A stretch of 64,000 nucleotides of DNA from Bdellovibrionaceae bacterium UBA1609 (GCA_002321895.1 DCMZ01000016.1:31942-95941), one strand, 5' to 3'. Counted from the stretch's first letter, positions 51,508 through 60,373 are shown. Notes: generated from the letters alone by a model not told the origin. Translations and numbers: made by a program.

Positions 51508-53039
51508 GAAGAGTAGTAATTATAATTTTACTTGTACTAGGATTTTCAGGAAAGGCTTTAGCCGATAGACAATGTTTAGAACTGTACAAGCAACAGATTG
51601 AAAATTTTGATTCCAGTGAAAGCAATTGGAAAAAAGGCCAAGCCGGTGCCATGGGTATAGGGTTGTTAGGTGGGCCTTTTGGGGCTGTAGCAGTAGGGCT
51701 GCTAGGCTCCGTATTCGGAGCGGAAAGTGTGGATAGTAAAAGAGAAAAATATAAGCCTGAAACCATTGTCGAGATATTAAATTTCTCAATAAAAACCATG
51801 TGGGAATTGTTTCCAGATGTAAATCACTTTATTCGAGTGGGATTGCCGCCCTATGACCCAACGGCTTTAGACCCCATCGAAAGTTTACCAGCCACACGCA
51901 AAATTCTTGATGACTTGTATGAGGAAGGTTTTTTCTGTCGCACTAAGCAACAGGGGGAATATAGGCCAACCAAAGATTCAGATCTGGCGCGGTATCTGTC
52001 TGAGAATAGAGAGTTATCCATTGAAATGCCGTCTTACGAAGAATTTCTTTTAGAGTTTTCACTAAGATATGCAAAAGATGTTTACTCGCTGGAGATTTCT
52101 AGGGAAGAGTTGCCAAGAAAAAAGCCTTACACCTGTTTTGATAAACAGTCAGATGAAATTAAAAATATGCTTCTCAATTATAAATGGGAAGATGAATATA
52201 GCATGGACGAAAAGACTTTTAGCCAAATTCATTACTATGGTCAAAATATCCAAGGACGAAGTTTTTCTGAAAACGATGGACGAATGAAGCGTCGACCTGA
52301 TTTTTTGAGGGCTGTAATAAAAGACTATTATGTCTATGGTGAGTTTTGTTTGTATAAGGGACAGCCTGTAAAGCATAGAGATTATCTTAAACTAAGTAGA
52401 GATCAAAGGCGAAGAGTAAAGACTTTGGAGTGGGAAGACGCTTTTGAGATGGTGGCTATTTCCTATCTGCGATTGACCCATGGAGATCCTCCTGAAGAGT
52501 CGGAATTGCCTGACTTTGATTATTCCAAAGGTGAGTTCTATACGGTGGAGGAAAGTGAAGAGTTAAACTCCATTAAGGACGAGCTTGCGGAATTCTTTTC
52601 TGATTTTGAAGCCATATCAAACCCATTCGACAGGCAAATGTTAATGCTAGATGATCATAGGGCCCCTCGTGTTTTAATGCTGGACCGAAGAAAAGAAGAG
52701 TTACTTTTAGAACTTGAGCGTTTTCCAATAGATCCATTTTCTAATTCTTGTTTGAATACAGTCCCAACCCAACAGGAGGATCACTCTCGGGGATGTAGTT
52801 TTCATTTTGAATTGAATAAAGATGGACAAACAACCTACGTATCTTATCTTCTGGACTCCAATACTTACGATATTTCGGGTGAAAGAGACAATGGAATTGG
52901 CGTACCCATTTTAGGTTGGGCATTTAGAAGTGCCAAATATGAAGATCATTGTGAAGAGAAGAGAAAACAAGTAATTTCTAAGATTCCACTTTGTTTGGAT
53001 GGCCCAGCCATGAAGACTCTTCCGGGTTCTCGAGATTAA
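51504..53039 (+). CDS. exported protein of unknown function with a glycine-zipper-like segment
   Basis: 511 residues from GTG (51504, GTGA overlap). A signal peptide (RRVVIIILLVLGFSGKALA) is followed by a short cysteine-containing stretch. Residues about 46-72 (GQAGAMGIGLLGGPFGAVAV, then GLLGSVFG) form a glycine-zipper-like membrane segment. About 430 soluble, charged residues with several cysteines follow. Glycine zippers of this kind occur in pore-forming and outer-membrane-associated proteins; pore formation is only a suggestion. It overlaps the minus-strand gene at its 3' end by 62 bases. Confidence 0.6.
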   Translation: MRRVVIIILLVLGFSGKALADRQCLELYKQQIENFDSSESNWKKGQAGAMGIGLLGGPFGAVAVGLLGSVFGAESVDSKREKYKPETIVEILNFSIKTMWELFPDVNHFIRVGLPPYDPTALDPIESLPATRKILDDLYEEGFFCRTKQQGEYRPTKDSDLARYLSENRELSIEMPSYEEFLLEFSLRYAKDVYSLEISREELPRKKPYTCFDKQSDEIKNMLLNYKWEDEYSMDEKTFSQIHYYGQNIQGRSFSENDGRMKRRPDFLRAVIKDYYVYGEFCLYKGQPVKHRDYLKLSRDQRRRVKTLEWEDAFEMVAISYLRLTHGDPPEESELPDFDYSKGEFYTVEESEELNSIKDELAEFFSDFEAISNPFDRQMLMLDDHRAPRVLMLDRRKEELLLELERFPIDPFSNSCLNTVPTQQEDHSRGCSFHFELNKDGQTTYVSYLLDSNTYDISGERDNGIGVPILGWAFRSAKYEDHCEEKRKQVISKIPLCLDGPAMKTLPGSRD

Positions 53040-53418
53040 TAACCAGTTGGTTTTTAATTCGGTAGGGAAAGCCTCTCTTTCGCATGCGATGAAGCAGTGA
53101 ATTAAGCCTTTGCTCGGCGAGCTGTACGGGAGTGTTTGCGAACAGGTAATCCATGAGGTCTACCTTTTTTCTAATTCCAGACTGAAACAGCTTAAGGAAT
53201 TGTTTTTCTAAAAGAGTTTCACCTTCTTTTTCATTTTGCGTAAGTCCTGATTGACCATATTTTCGTTCTAATTGAGCCAGATTGTTCATTTGATTCTTAC
53301 TAATATAGTAGTTTTTAAGGTCTTTAAATGTCTCATTGAAGGTATCCAAATCACCTTGGTTCAAAGCATTTTCCAATCTCAGATCCATTGCTACAGGATT
53401 ATCTAAAATTAATTTCAT
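52978..53418 (-). CDS. small protein with a winged-helix-like C-terminus
   Basis: 146 residues from the ATG at 53418 (SD GGAGAG six bases upstream); the longer frame to 53538 lies within the protease gene and is rejected. The N-terminal half is helical (NALNQGDLDTFNETFKDLKN). The C-terminal half, SGIRKKVDLMDYLFANTPVQ then LNSLLHRMRKRGFPYRIKNQ, has the same pattern as the C-terminus of the regulator at 55287-56396. It overlaps the protease 3' end by 20 bases, so it is the third gene of that operon. A DNA-binding role is inference. Confidence 0.55.
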   Translation of the reverse strand: MKLILDNPVAMDLRLENALNQGDLDTFNETFKDLKNYYISKNQMNNLAQLERKYGQSGLTQNEKEGETLLEKQFLKLFQSGIRKKVDLMDYLFANTPVQLAEQRLNSLLHRMRKRGFPYRIKNQLVINLENPEESSWLGHPNKVES

Positions 53419-55297
53419 AGACTCTCCGGTGGGTCGGATTATTGGTTTGTGCCCATCGAATTTTAGGAAGATGGGAAACTTCACTTTGAAATTGCCAGCG
53501 TAGGTCAGTGAAAAATAGCTCTCGGATATCGAGAACAAAAGAGTTTTCCCCTAGCGAATAAGATAGACGAGGAACAAAAGATACTATGTCCTTCTGGTCA
53601 ATAATTCGACCTTGATGATTCAATACAAATGTATTTGAAAGTCCATTGTGATTCACTTCAATAGATAGCTCTTGAGAATGCCAAGTCAGTTCTACGCAGA
53701 CCTTTCCGGTGGTTGTTTTAATGCATTCATCCTGTCGTTTTAGGCCAATGCCCGAACGCTTCTGAAATAGTAAAGCGATGTTCATTTTATCCAATGGAAT
53801 GGGCTGACATTCCATCCCAGATCGATCCAGTGCTATGAGGTTACTTGGGTGTGCAAAATAGCTAACGGGGTTGGAATCCTCATTGCAATCAAAGCCAATG
53901 ATGGAATCTCCACCGTTTGTTTTCAATCCTGGGGTTGTGATTTTGCCTTCACATTTGTCAGACGGGTCACCAGTATCTGGTCCGTCGCCACCACCACCAG
54001 TGTCGGGACCATCTCCGCCTCCTCCGGTGTCTGGTCCGTCGCCACCACCACCAGTGTCGGGACCATCTCCGCCTCCTCCGGTGTCTGGGCCATCGCCACC
54101 ACCGCCGGTGTCCGGGCCATCTCCGCCGCCGCCAGAAGGTCTGTGATCGAAGCTGGCAGGCGAGCAGCTCGCCGGCTCATAAAAGTTCCCCACGCTCCAT
54201 ATCGTAGTGAATAGATCTGAATCAAAATCAATGGAAACAAGTTTGTCCCGCTGACCTCTCTGGCCATTGACGGCAGCGTGAAGGCATTGGGCTATTGCAT
54301 CTGGGGCTGCGAAACGAGACCAGTGGAATTGGTAGTCATGGCTCCTTACCACACCACAAACTCTATAATTGTCCGGGTTTGAAGTGTCCTCAGAACAAAC
54401 CAGAGGAGATCCACTCAAGCCAGGAATAGCCTTTGTTGGTAAGTAGAGGCTTCTAGTGAGTTGGGACCACATGGGTCGATCCCGCAAGTCGGGTTGGGTT
54501 TTATCGTCAACACATCGGCCTAGTCCCGAACGAATAAAATCCAATTGGGATTCGTTAAACATGTTTCTGTTTAGCTTCTGAAGATAAGCCACTTCGTGGG
54601 CTTCTTCGAGGCCTTTAAAATGGGGCAACATGGGTATGAGGTGGGCGGTACCTTTATACGGCTCAGGACGACTCGGTGCCCAGTTACATGATCTATCCAT
54701 CATATCTGCTGCCTGTAAAAATTGAAAGGTTTCCTCAGTTTCAAGAGAAGCATTAAAGAGCGAAAAAAGAGGTCGGGGGTTCAGGTTAGTAAAACCTTTA
54801 ACATTGTATTGAGTGCGAAGACCTTCTGTATATGCTCTCGGAGAGTTGTTAGCACCTCTGACAACAAGTTGATTACCTTCCAATTGGGCAAAAGGTTTGG
54901 GTTTAAAAGGACTAGAGCTTAAATCAATCACAGAAATATCATCCGCAACACAGTGTAAGGTGTTCTCGTTAGTTACGGCATGGCATTCTTCACCCAAACA
55001 AGTTCGAGCCAATCCTTTTGGATGATTAATCCCTACCAATAAATGACTATTTGTAACTAAGAATTTATGACCGTTGGCTAATACAACAAATCCTGAACCG
55101 CTGTAGGGCTTCTCATTAATTAGGGATGTTACCGGCAACAATGAGTGTGGATTCTGGGTTGTGTCTAGTGGTGCATAGTAGAAGGGGGCCTTACCATAGA
55201 ATTCCGTTTCGGAAATATGTCCGAGCTTCCAATCCGAAAATGGATCAGCCCAAAGGCTCAAAGGGAAAAGGAGGATGAAGAACCATCTAAACAACAC
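53399..55297 (-). CDS. exported trypsin-like serine protease with repeat linker
   Basis: 632 residues from GTG (55297), preceded by GGAGG; the frame extended to 55336 lacks this. The signal peptide is LFRWFFILLFPLSLWA. The catalytic triad is readable: His85 in VTNSHLL, Asp120 in DDISVIDL and Ser295 in PGLSGSPLVC. The GSGFVVLANGHKF strand before the His is S1-like. Residues about 388-441 are six 9-residue GGGGDGPDT units, then a cysteine-containing C-terminal domain of about 185 residues. It overlaps the upstream regulator gene by 11 bases. Its substrate is unknown. Confidence 0.8.
   Translation of the reverse strand: MLFRWFFILLFPLSLWADPFSDWKLGHISETEFYGKAPFYYAPLDTTQNPHSLLPVTSLINEKPYSGSGFVVLANGHKFLVTNSHLLVGINHPKGLARTCLGEECHAVTNENTLHCVADDISVIDLSSSPFKPKPFAQLEGNQLVVRGANNSPRAYTEGLRTQYNVKGFTNLNPRPLFSLFNASLETEETFQFLQAADMMDRSCNWAPSRPEPYKGTAHLIPMLPHFKGLEEAHEVAYLQKLNRNMFNESQLDFIRSGLGRCVDDKTQPDLRDRPMWSQLTRSLYLPTKAIPGLSGSPLVCSEDTSNPDNYRVCGVVRSHDYQFHWSRFAAPDAIAQCLHAAVNGQRGQRDKLVSIDFDSDLFTTIWSVGNFYEPASCSPASFDHRPSGGGGDGPDTGGGGDGPDTGGGGDGPDTGGGGDGPDTGGGGDGPDTGGGGDGPDTGDPSDKCEGKITTPGLKTNGGDSIIGFDCNEDSNPVSYFAHPSNLIALDRSGMECQPIPLDKMNIALLFQKRSGIGLKRQDECIKTTTGKVCVELTWHSQELSIEVNHNGLSNTFVLNHQGRIIDQKDIVSFVPRLSYSLGENSFVLDIRELFFTDLRWQFQSEVSHLPKIRWAQTNNPTHRRVYEINFR
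53970..54131 (-). repeat. six tandem 27-bp repeats coding the protease linker
   Basis: Units start at 53970, 53997, 54024, 54051, 54078 and 54105. Two unit variants largely alternate (ending GCCACCACCA or CCGCCTCCT on the plus strand), so higher-order 54-bp copies are visible. Each unit encodes GGGGDGPDT in the minus-strand protease. The regular array is open to length change by slippage. Confidence 0.9.
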
Positions 55298-56396
55298 CTT
55301 GGGCCTCCGCTCCCATACTGTAATTACCTTGGTCATTTATGACTATTTCTGGAACTTTTTTTCTCAACTTATAGATTGCAGAATCGATTCGACGACGTAA
55401 ATCCGATGTGCGGGCTTTTTCATCAGGGTATAAATGAATTAACAAGTCCGCTTTGCTTACGATTCCCTGGCTGGTTAAGTTTACAATGTTGTCTTCTAGT
55501 TCAGTGAGACGAACTACAGATTGGTCTTTGAGTTTCATTTTATTTTTCCAAGCGGCAGATGGGGGCTCGGTCAATTTTATGTTTTCGTCAATATACCATT
55601 TTTTTAAAATTTGTGAGGCGGCCCTTGCTGGAGCGACTTTAGAGTTGTCCAGTCTTTCCATCAATTTCTGGGCCATGGGTGTGTTGCCCAATTGAAAAGA
55701 GAGATGAGCTAATTGAGCTACTGACAGATCGTATTGTTTGGTGCCACGAAATCCGTAAAGTGAGTTTTCAGCCATTAAGGCATAGCGGTAGGCCGTTCTT
55801 AGGGATCCAATATATTCAAATTCATAGGAGATATTTAATGCGAGAGACCCCGCCGCTTGAAGCGCCCCATTGTCTTGATGGCTTTTTAAAATCTCTATCA
55901 TGCGGGGTAAAAACCGCTCTTCGGGATTGTTATGCACTTCTGAATTGAGCCAGGCGTTTTGCATCAGTGCGGACCGGTTGGTTAAACCTAAGGTTTTGAA
56001 TCCCAAATAGGACTTGAGGTAATGCTCATTGGCTTTATGGAAGTCACCTAAGTACTCGGCCTGCATACCAGCCACCGCAAAAGCTTCGGGGCGAAATACA
56101 GAATGATCTGAAGTGTCTTTTAAGAGCTCTTGTTCTGAGATTCTCAAATAGGTGTTTCGGCGAATATTAAGGCGGCATCGAGCTAAGTTGAGTAGGATTC
56201 GATCTTGAAGTGGATCCCCTGATTGCGGGTATTTTCTTATAAGGTAAGTGAGCTCTAGACATTCCCCCATAAAAAAACAAACCAGAACTTGAGCATACCA
56301 ATTCTGTTGATCACTCCCTTTTTGAGTATCGATAAATGCAATCAACTCTTGTACAGAGCTATTAAACAGGTTGTTCCATGGAGACAAAACATTCAT
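55287..56396 (-). CDS. TPR-like regulator with C-terminal winged-helix-like domain
   Basis: 369 residues. A helical, TPR-like body (about 1-270, with repeated A-x-x-x-x-x-x-L patterns such as EYLGDFHKANEHYLKSYLGF) leads to a C-terminal domain with LTSQGIVSKADLLIHLYP, then RRRIDSAIYKLRKKVPEIVI. This is a winged-helix pattern seen in OmpR/SARP-type regulators. There is no receiver domain. It starts an operon with the trypsin-like protease (11-base overlap) and the small wHTH-like protein. It may sense a signal through the TPR part and control the operon; this is inference. Confidence 0.65.
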   Translation of the reverse strand: MNVLSPWNNLFNSSVQELIAFIDTQKGSDQQNWYAQVLVCFFMGECLELTYLIRKYPQSGDPLQDRILLNLARCRLNIRRNTYLRISEQELLKDTSDHSVFRPEAFAVAGMQAEYLGDFHKANEHYLKSYLGFKTLGLTNRSALMQNAWLNSEVHNNPEERFLPRMIEILKSHQDNGALQAAGSLALNISYEFEYIGSLRTAYRYALMAENSLYGFRGTKQYDLSVAQLAHLSFQLGNTPMAQKLMERLDNSKVAPARAASQILKKWYIDENIKLTEPPSAAWKNKMKLKDQSVVRLTELEDNIVNLTSQGIVSKADLLIHLYPDEKARTSDLRRRIDSAIYKLRKKVPEIVINDQGNYSMGAEAQGVV

Positions 56397-56623
56397 CTCG
56401 ATTCCTTTATTTTAGTTTTCTTAGATAAGAAAAATCATCGCAGTTTACCATGATTGGGTAGGATTTAAGGGTTTCAAATACTTTGGAGGAAAGAATTACC
56501 CAACTGTCTTGAACATAGACAGGATTGTAGATTTTTCCCTTCTAACGAAGTGTTGGTGATTATTGGAAACTCGCGTCAGGAGTTAATGTGGGCTCATTAA
56601 AAAATATATCAGGAGGCCCATTT

Positions 56624-57391
56624 ATGAAAAAATTAATTTCATTTGTACTATTGGCTTTAAGCCTAAACGCAAATGCTGTCGAGCAGGAGAGATTTCGTCT
56701 TTTTTGTGACGAATTCAGTATACAAGTGCCTAATCCGGCACCTTTAGGGATTGCTACAGGAAGGGTTTTTGAAGCCCGCTCTGTTGATTTTGAGGGAAAA
56801 CGCATCCGAGTGAATGACCAGAATGTCATGTTAACTCTTGAGGATATGTTATCCGAAGACTTCTATTATAACGAAGAAACATACAATGAAATGTTTGGCG
56901 ATCAACGCGTCTACGAATCTCCTTATGGATTTACATTACCTATGCCGGAAGTGGAGGGTGAAGGTCAGTTAAGCCAAATGATTCTCATTGGTAGTATAAA
57001 TTCATTTAAAAATGCTGGACAGTATGCCGTGTTGTCAGTGAGATCCAGTATATCAGAATATCAAGGTAAAGAGAGTGCGACGTTTTATGTTTACTTTACC
57101 GTTTACAGTAAGGGTCAGGCCATAATTAGCGACCACACCGGTTATATGAGTTCCGGAGATAAAGGCGAGGACGGAAAGTTCCCAAAAGTGGAGTTTAAAC
57201 TTCGTGGCGCGACAGATGACTATTACAACTTAGTGAGCGAAGGCGAACTTCTTCCTGTCAACGATCGATCACCTGAGTTCTGGGCCTCTTTATGGGACGA
57301 AACACTAGATTCCCAACAGGATGGATACCAACTTAAAGAATTCAAAAGTACGAATTGTTCTATTACCCATAAAATTCCGGAAGCGAATTAA
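56624..57391 (+). CDS. exported protein of unknown function
   Basis: 255 residues from the ATG at 56624 with a perfect AGGAGG SD seven bases upstream; a GTG at 56588 would add 12 residues before the signal peptide (KKLISFVLLALSLNANA). The mature protein is acidic with two cysteines (FCDEF, TNCSI) and beta-rich, e.g. AVLSVRSSISEYQGKESATF and YVYFTVYSKGQAIISD. No family is recognised. It is followed 24 bases later by another exported protein gene, with which it probably forms an operon. Confidence 0.62.
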   Translation: MKKLISFVLLALSLNANAVEQERFRLFCDEFSIQVPNPAPLGIATGRVFEARSVDFEGKRIRVNDQNVMLTLEDMLSEDFYYNEETYNEMFGDQRVYESPYGFTLPMPEVEGEGQLSQMILIGSINSFKNAGQYAVLSVRSSISEYQGKESATFYVYFTVYSKGQAIISDHTGYMSSGDKGEDGKFPKVEFKLRGATDDYYNLVSEGELLPVNDRSPEFWASLWDETLDSQQDGYQLKEFKSTNCSITHKIPEAN

Positions 57392-57415
57392 TAATATTTT
57401 TTAGGAGAATTGATC

Positions 57416-58459
57416 ATGAAAAATCTTTTATTTTTAAGTTTACTAATAGCACTTCCTTTTTCTGTATTCGCAACGGAAGAAGAAGAATCTCAAAGAAAAT
57501 GCCAAGAGGAGTTATTGCCGGCTTATATGTCTGCACCCCATTTATCAGCCATTGCAAGATCCTCTGGAGGACTTTTGTGGGAGCAATGTGGAGAAGGGGA
57601 GTTCACGAAATCTATTACTGAGTTGTTAAAGTCCGCCCCAGAATGTCGGCAACAGCCTGATGTAGATGTTGTTGATGCAAAGAAAGCTGAAATGGCGAAT
57701 GAATTTCTTGCCGATATGAAGTCTCAAACACAGTTGCCCGAAATGCGCCCCTATTTTGATGCCATTGCTGAGAAGTTAGTGGGTCACCCGGATAGTCGTT
57801 ATGGTCAAATTTGGAGAGATATAGATTTCACTCTAGGTTTCATCATTCACACGCGTAGAGAAGTGGAAAGTGGTCCTATTCAAGTGAGAAGTCCTTTGTC
57901 CGCAGTTTGTGATGCGGAGGAAAGTTGGGCTAGCGAGCGCTGCCTGCAGATTAAAAAAGAGCTATATGCATTGGATGATTTGAGGTTTGCCATGTCGAGA
58001 AGGATTTTACCCAACTTCAATCCCAACAGCCGCCTTCCATCGGTTTCGAATAAAGTCCTTGAATTCCTTACCTATACCTTTTCTGACGAAGACGGAGCCG
58101 TTCTGGAAGAAGGTGTAAGTTTGGTAAATGCGCCTTCACAGATTGAGGGTATCACTGATGCTGATGATATCGGTGATGATGTTTCAGGCAAGGGTCTGTT
58201 GGAAGCGAAATTAGAAATTGAGGAATATCTAGCTAATCCGTGTAACGAAATTCAATCCGTGGGTCTATCCATTGCATCTATGTACACTAGCTTGATTGTA
58301 GATAATAACCTTTTAAAGCAATACTCGTTCACCTCCCATGCCAAAAAAGACAAGTGGTACACTCTTGCCGCAGATTTAAGGGATGATGTTAACTCTGTAT
58401 CTGGAGGCTTTGCTTCTGAACAGGAAATCATTCCAAATGGGGAGGTTGTGGAGGATTAA
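57416..58459 (+). CDS. exported protein of unknown function, cysteine-containing
   Basis: 347 residues from the ATG at 57416 (SD AGGAGA; a TTG two codons earlier is possible). The signal peptide (KNLLFLSLLIALPFSVFA) is followed by a mostly helical domain with at least six cysteines in the first half (QRKCQEEL, EQCGEG, PECRQQ, AVCDAEE, RCLQI), suggesting disulfides. The C-terminal part is acidic (EDGAVLEEGV, DADDIGDD). No family is recognised. It ends the 56624-58459 operon, with a strong terminator just after. Confidence 0.62.
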   Translation: MKNLLFLSLLIALPFSVFATEEEESQRKCQEELLPAYMSAPHLSAIARSSGGLLWEQCGEGEFTKSITELLKSAPECRQQPDVDVVDAKKAEMANEFLADMKSQTQLPEMRPYFDAIAEKLVGHPDSRYGQIWRDIDFTLGFIIHTRREVESGPIQVRSPLSAVCDAEESWASERCLQIKKELYALDDLRFAMSRRILPNFNPNSRLPSVSNKVLEFLTYTFSDEDGAVLEEGVSLVNAPSQIEGITDADDIGDDVSGKGLLEAKLEIEEYLANPCNEIQSVGLSIASMYTSLIVDNNLLKQYSFTSHAKKDKWYTLAADLRDDVNSVSGGFASEQEIIPNGEVVED

Positions 58460-58492
58460 TGGGTCTCAATGCACAACCTTTCCAAGCACCTC

Positions 58493-58525
58493 GAACGGCA
58501 GGCCAATCCCTGCCGTTCTTTTTTT
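58493..58525 (+). terminator. Rho-independent terminator of the 56624-58459 operon
   Basis: A perfect 10-bp stem, GAACGGCAGG (58493-58502) with CCTGCCGTTC (58509-58518), has a 6-base loop and is followed by seven T. Confidence 0.92.
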
Positions 58526-58534
58526 AACGAGCTG

Positions 58535-58563
58535 CGGCTCCAAAAGGTGCCAGGCACCTTTTT
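58535..58563 (+). repeat. dispersed palindromic element, copy B
   Basis: CGGCTCC (58535-58541) then AAAAGGTGCC, A, GGCACCTTTT, T. The 29 bases match copy A at 32072 except the central base. It lies ten bases after a complete terminator, so a second terminator is not needed here; this argues for a mobile or functional repeat instead. Confidence 0.75.
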
Positions 58564-58741
58564 GTCTCAGTATGAGATTCTGAAAAAACGTATAAGTTAT
58601 TGATATGTCTTGGATGTTTTAAAATTAGAAATAAAGCACTCAAGCTTTCGTCCAGTGTGCCGAAAAGATACGTATGCATCAATGACAGACATGATCTGTT
58701 TAAAGTTGGGATGCAATAGCGGTACGTTGATGGAGGAAAAT

Positions 58742-58966
58742 ATGAAAAGTGCTACTACTCGTGCGTTAACTCTAGCTCTTTTACTCAGTTCACCCGTTCA
58801 GGTTCTAGCCTTGGATCTGGATAAAGAAATTGCCAAACAAAATCAAATCTCAAGCGGCATAGTGATTGCTCTCAATAATAGAAATTCAAAAAAGACACAA
58901 TTAAAAGCTGGTTCAAGCTACGAAGATAAAGGGTATAAAATCACTTTGGTTCGTAAAGGCCAATAA
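58742..58966 (+). CDS. small exported protein of unknown function
   Basis: 74 residues from the ATG at 58742 (SD GGAGG). The longer frame starting at 58610 is not supported. A signal peptide (KSATTRALTLALLLSSPVQV, cleavage near VLA-LD) leaves a mature part of about 50 residues with no cysteines and a basic end (YKITLVRKGQ). No family is recognised. It stands alone between the repeat element and the LysR gene. Confidence 0.55.
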   Translation: MKSATTRALTLALLLSSPVQVLALDLDKEIAKQNQISSGIVIALNNRNSKKTQLKAGSSYEDKGYKITLVRKGQ

Positions 58967-58994
58967 AGTTTAGGTGGGGGTTCCTTGGGGGGAA

Positions 58995-59852
58995 CTAGTT
59001 CGTTCCCAAAATTTTCGGAACACCGAGCTCCAGATGCTGAATGATATGTGTGTGGAGTTCGGTGTAGTAGGGTTGTTTGTAGAAATGCATGATCACAGGA
59101 AAATGTAGAACATTTTTATCATCCACGATTCTAATTTTCCGTTCCGATTGAATTAGGTGTTCTGGCACTATCGCTCGACCGATTCCGTTTTTCACGCCAT
59201 CGATAAGGCCATATACGTCGTCCAAATAGCGGCGTTCATAGCTCTTTTTACTTTTGATCATTTTTAAATACTTCGCAGTGGTTTGGTCATTTTCGTCATG
59301 ATCCAAGAACACCTCAGGCCCTCTATATCCAGAACGTTCCACACAAATGTTTCGTTCGTTTCCTAGGAGTCGGGTTTCGATATCATCTTTAACCCATTCA
59401 TTGTAATGAATCATGTAATCGATCTCACCACGCCGAAGTAAAGTGGGAAGTTCATCCATCTCTTTACTCAGCATTTGTAGTTTTAGGTGTGGGTTCTTTT
59501 TTAATAGCGGAGTTAAGGCCGGCAAAACAGCGGATCGCATGATGCTGGAAAAACCTCCGATGCGAATAACTCCTTGGAGTTGTTTATTATGATTCCCTCT
59601 TATCTTGCCTAAGCAATCTCTTTCAAGGGCCTCTCGGGATTTGCAGTATCGCAGTAGCTCTTCTCCCGCCGGTGTGAGCTTTATGCCTGAGGAGAGTCTA
59701 ACAAATAGAGTCGTTCCCAACTCATCTTCGAGTTTAGCGATTCTTTGGGATAGAGCGGACTGGGTGATATGAATCAAGTTGGCCGCTTGGGTGAAGTGAC
59801 CGGCTTTGGCACAGGCGTAAAAGGCATCTAAATACAGCGAAGAAAGGCTCAT
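58995..59852 (-). CDS. LysR-type transcriptional regulator
   Basis: 285 residues from the ATG at 59852; the extra 77 residues of the longer frame to 60083 are not LysR-like and overlap the divergent gene. The winged helix-turn-helix (about 1-60) has YLDAFYACAKAGHFTQAANL and ITQSALSQRIAKLEDELGTT. The effector domain follows, with PALTPLLKKNPHLKL and GEIDYMIHYNEW. The divergent gene at 59960 shares the 107-base promoter region and may be a target. The effector is unknown. Confidence 0.85.
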   Translation of the reverse strand: MSLSSLYLDAFYACAKAGHFTQAANLIHITQSALSQRIAKLEDELGTTLFVRLSSGIKLTPAGEELLRYCKSREALERDCLGKIRGNHNKQLQGVIRIGGFSSIMRSAVLPALTPLLKKNPHLKLQMLSKEMDELPTLLRRGEIDYMIHYNEWVKDDIETRLLGNERNICVERSGYRGPEVFLDHDENDQTTAKYLKMIKSKKSYERRYLDDVYGLIDGVKNGIGRAIVPEHLIQSERKIRIVDDKNVLHFPVIMHFYKQPYYTELHTHIIQHLELGVPKILGTN

Positions 59853-59959
59853 ACATAAATCAGTTAAACTAATAACTAAATTAAATCTATTAATTTCATT
59901 TATTTTGTAAAACCTCCTATTTTTCAAATGTAACAAACACCTTTTAAGAGGAGGGGAAA

Positions 59960-60373
59960 ATGAAACTAAAAATAGCAATACTGGTATTATCAATTTTAGC
60001 CCATGGAGCAGCTCAGGCGGGGTTCCAATGTGAATCTGAGGAAGTCGGACTCGTTGTGGTCGCTGAGCATACTTCGAATCCATTTGGACTTTCTGAAGAG
60101 CCGGCCTTGGTTAAGATTACAACCTCAACTGGGGATGAAATTCAAATGACTAGCCTGGTATCAGCGATGCAAACACGAGCGGGAGTCAGCTATTCCTATG
60201 CGCTACCTGTTAATGATGTTTGGCTTTCCATCAGCGAGTTCTCCCACTGGGTGTCTCAGCCCGGCTGTGTGCCTGGCGGGCGTGCAACTTGTGATTATCA
60301 ATGGTCAAGCACCTTCAAAGGATATCTGACACTTAATGGAGTCTCCAATGCGTTGGATTGCCAAGATCTTTAG
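59960..60373 (+). CDS. small exported protein of unknown function
   Basis: 137 residues with a perfect AGGAGGGG SD. The signal peptide (KLKIAILVLSILAHGAAQA) is followed by a beta-rich domain with four cysteines (FQCES, GCVPGG, TCDYQ, LDCQD), probably two disulfides. It is divergent from the LysR gene and 5' of a diheme cytochrome gene that overlaps it by 26 bases. No family is recognised. Confidence 0.62.
   Translation: MKLKIAILVLSILAHGAAQAGFQCESEEVGLVVVAEHTSNPFGLSEEPALVKITTSTGDEIQMTSLVSAMQTRAGVSYSYALPVNDVWLSISEFSHWVSQPGCVPGGRATCDYQWSSTFKGYLTLNGVSNALDCQDL

Noticed and set aside
53970..54131. CRISPR array
   Set aside because: The repeats are contiguous, in frame, without spacers and lie in a coding region; no cas genes are present.
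53849..54214. Proline/serine-rich plus-strand frames across the 27-bp array
   Set aside because: They are the reverse-complement reading of the GGGGDGPDT repeats. A 27-bp periodic sequence keeps several frames open; there is no SD or signal and the minus-strand protease has a readable catalytic triad.
59853..60083. N-terminal extension of the LysR protein
   Set aside because: The extra 77 residues are unlike the LysR fold and overlap the divergent gene at 59960; the wHTH begins at the ATG at 59852.
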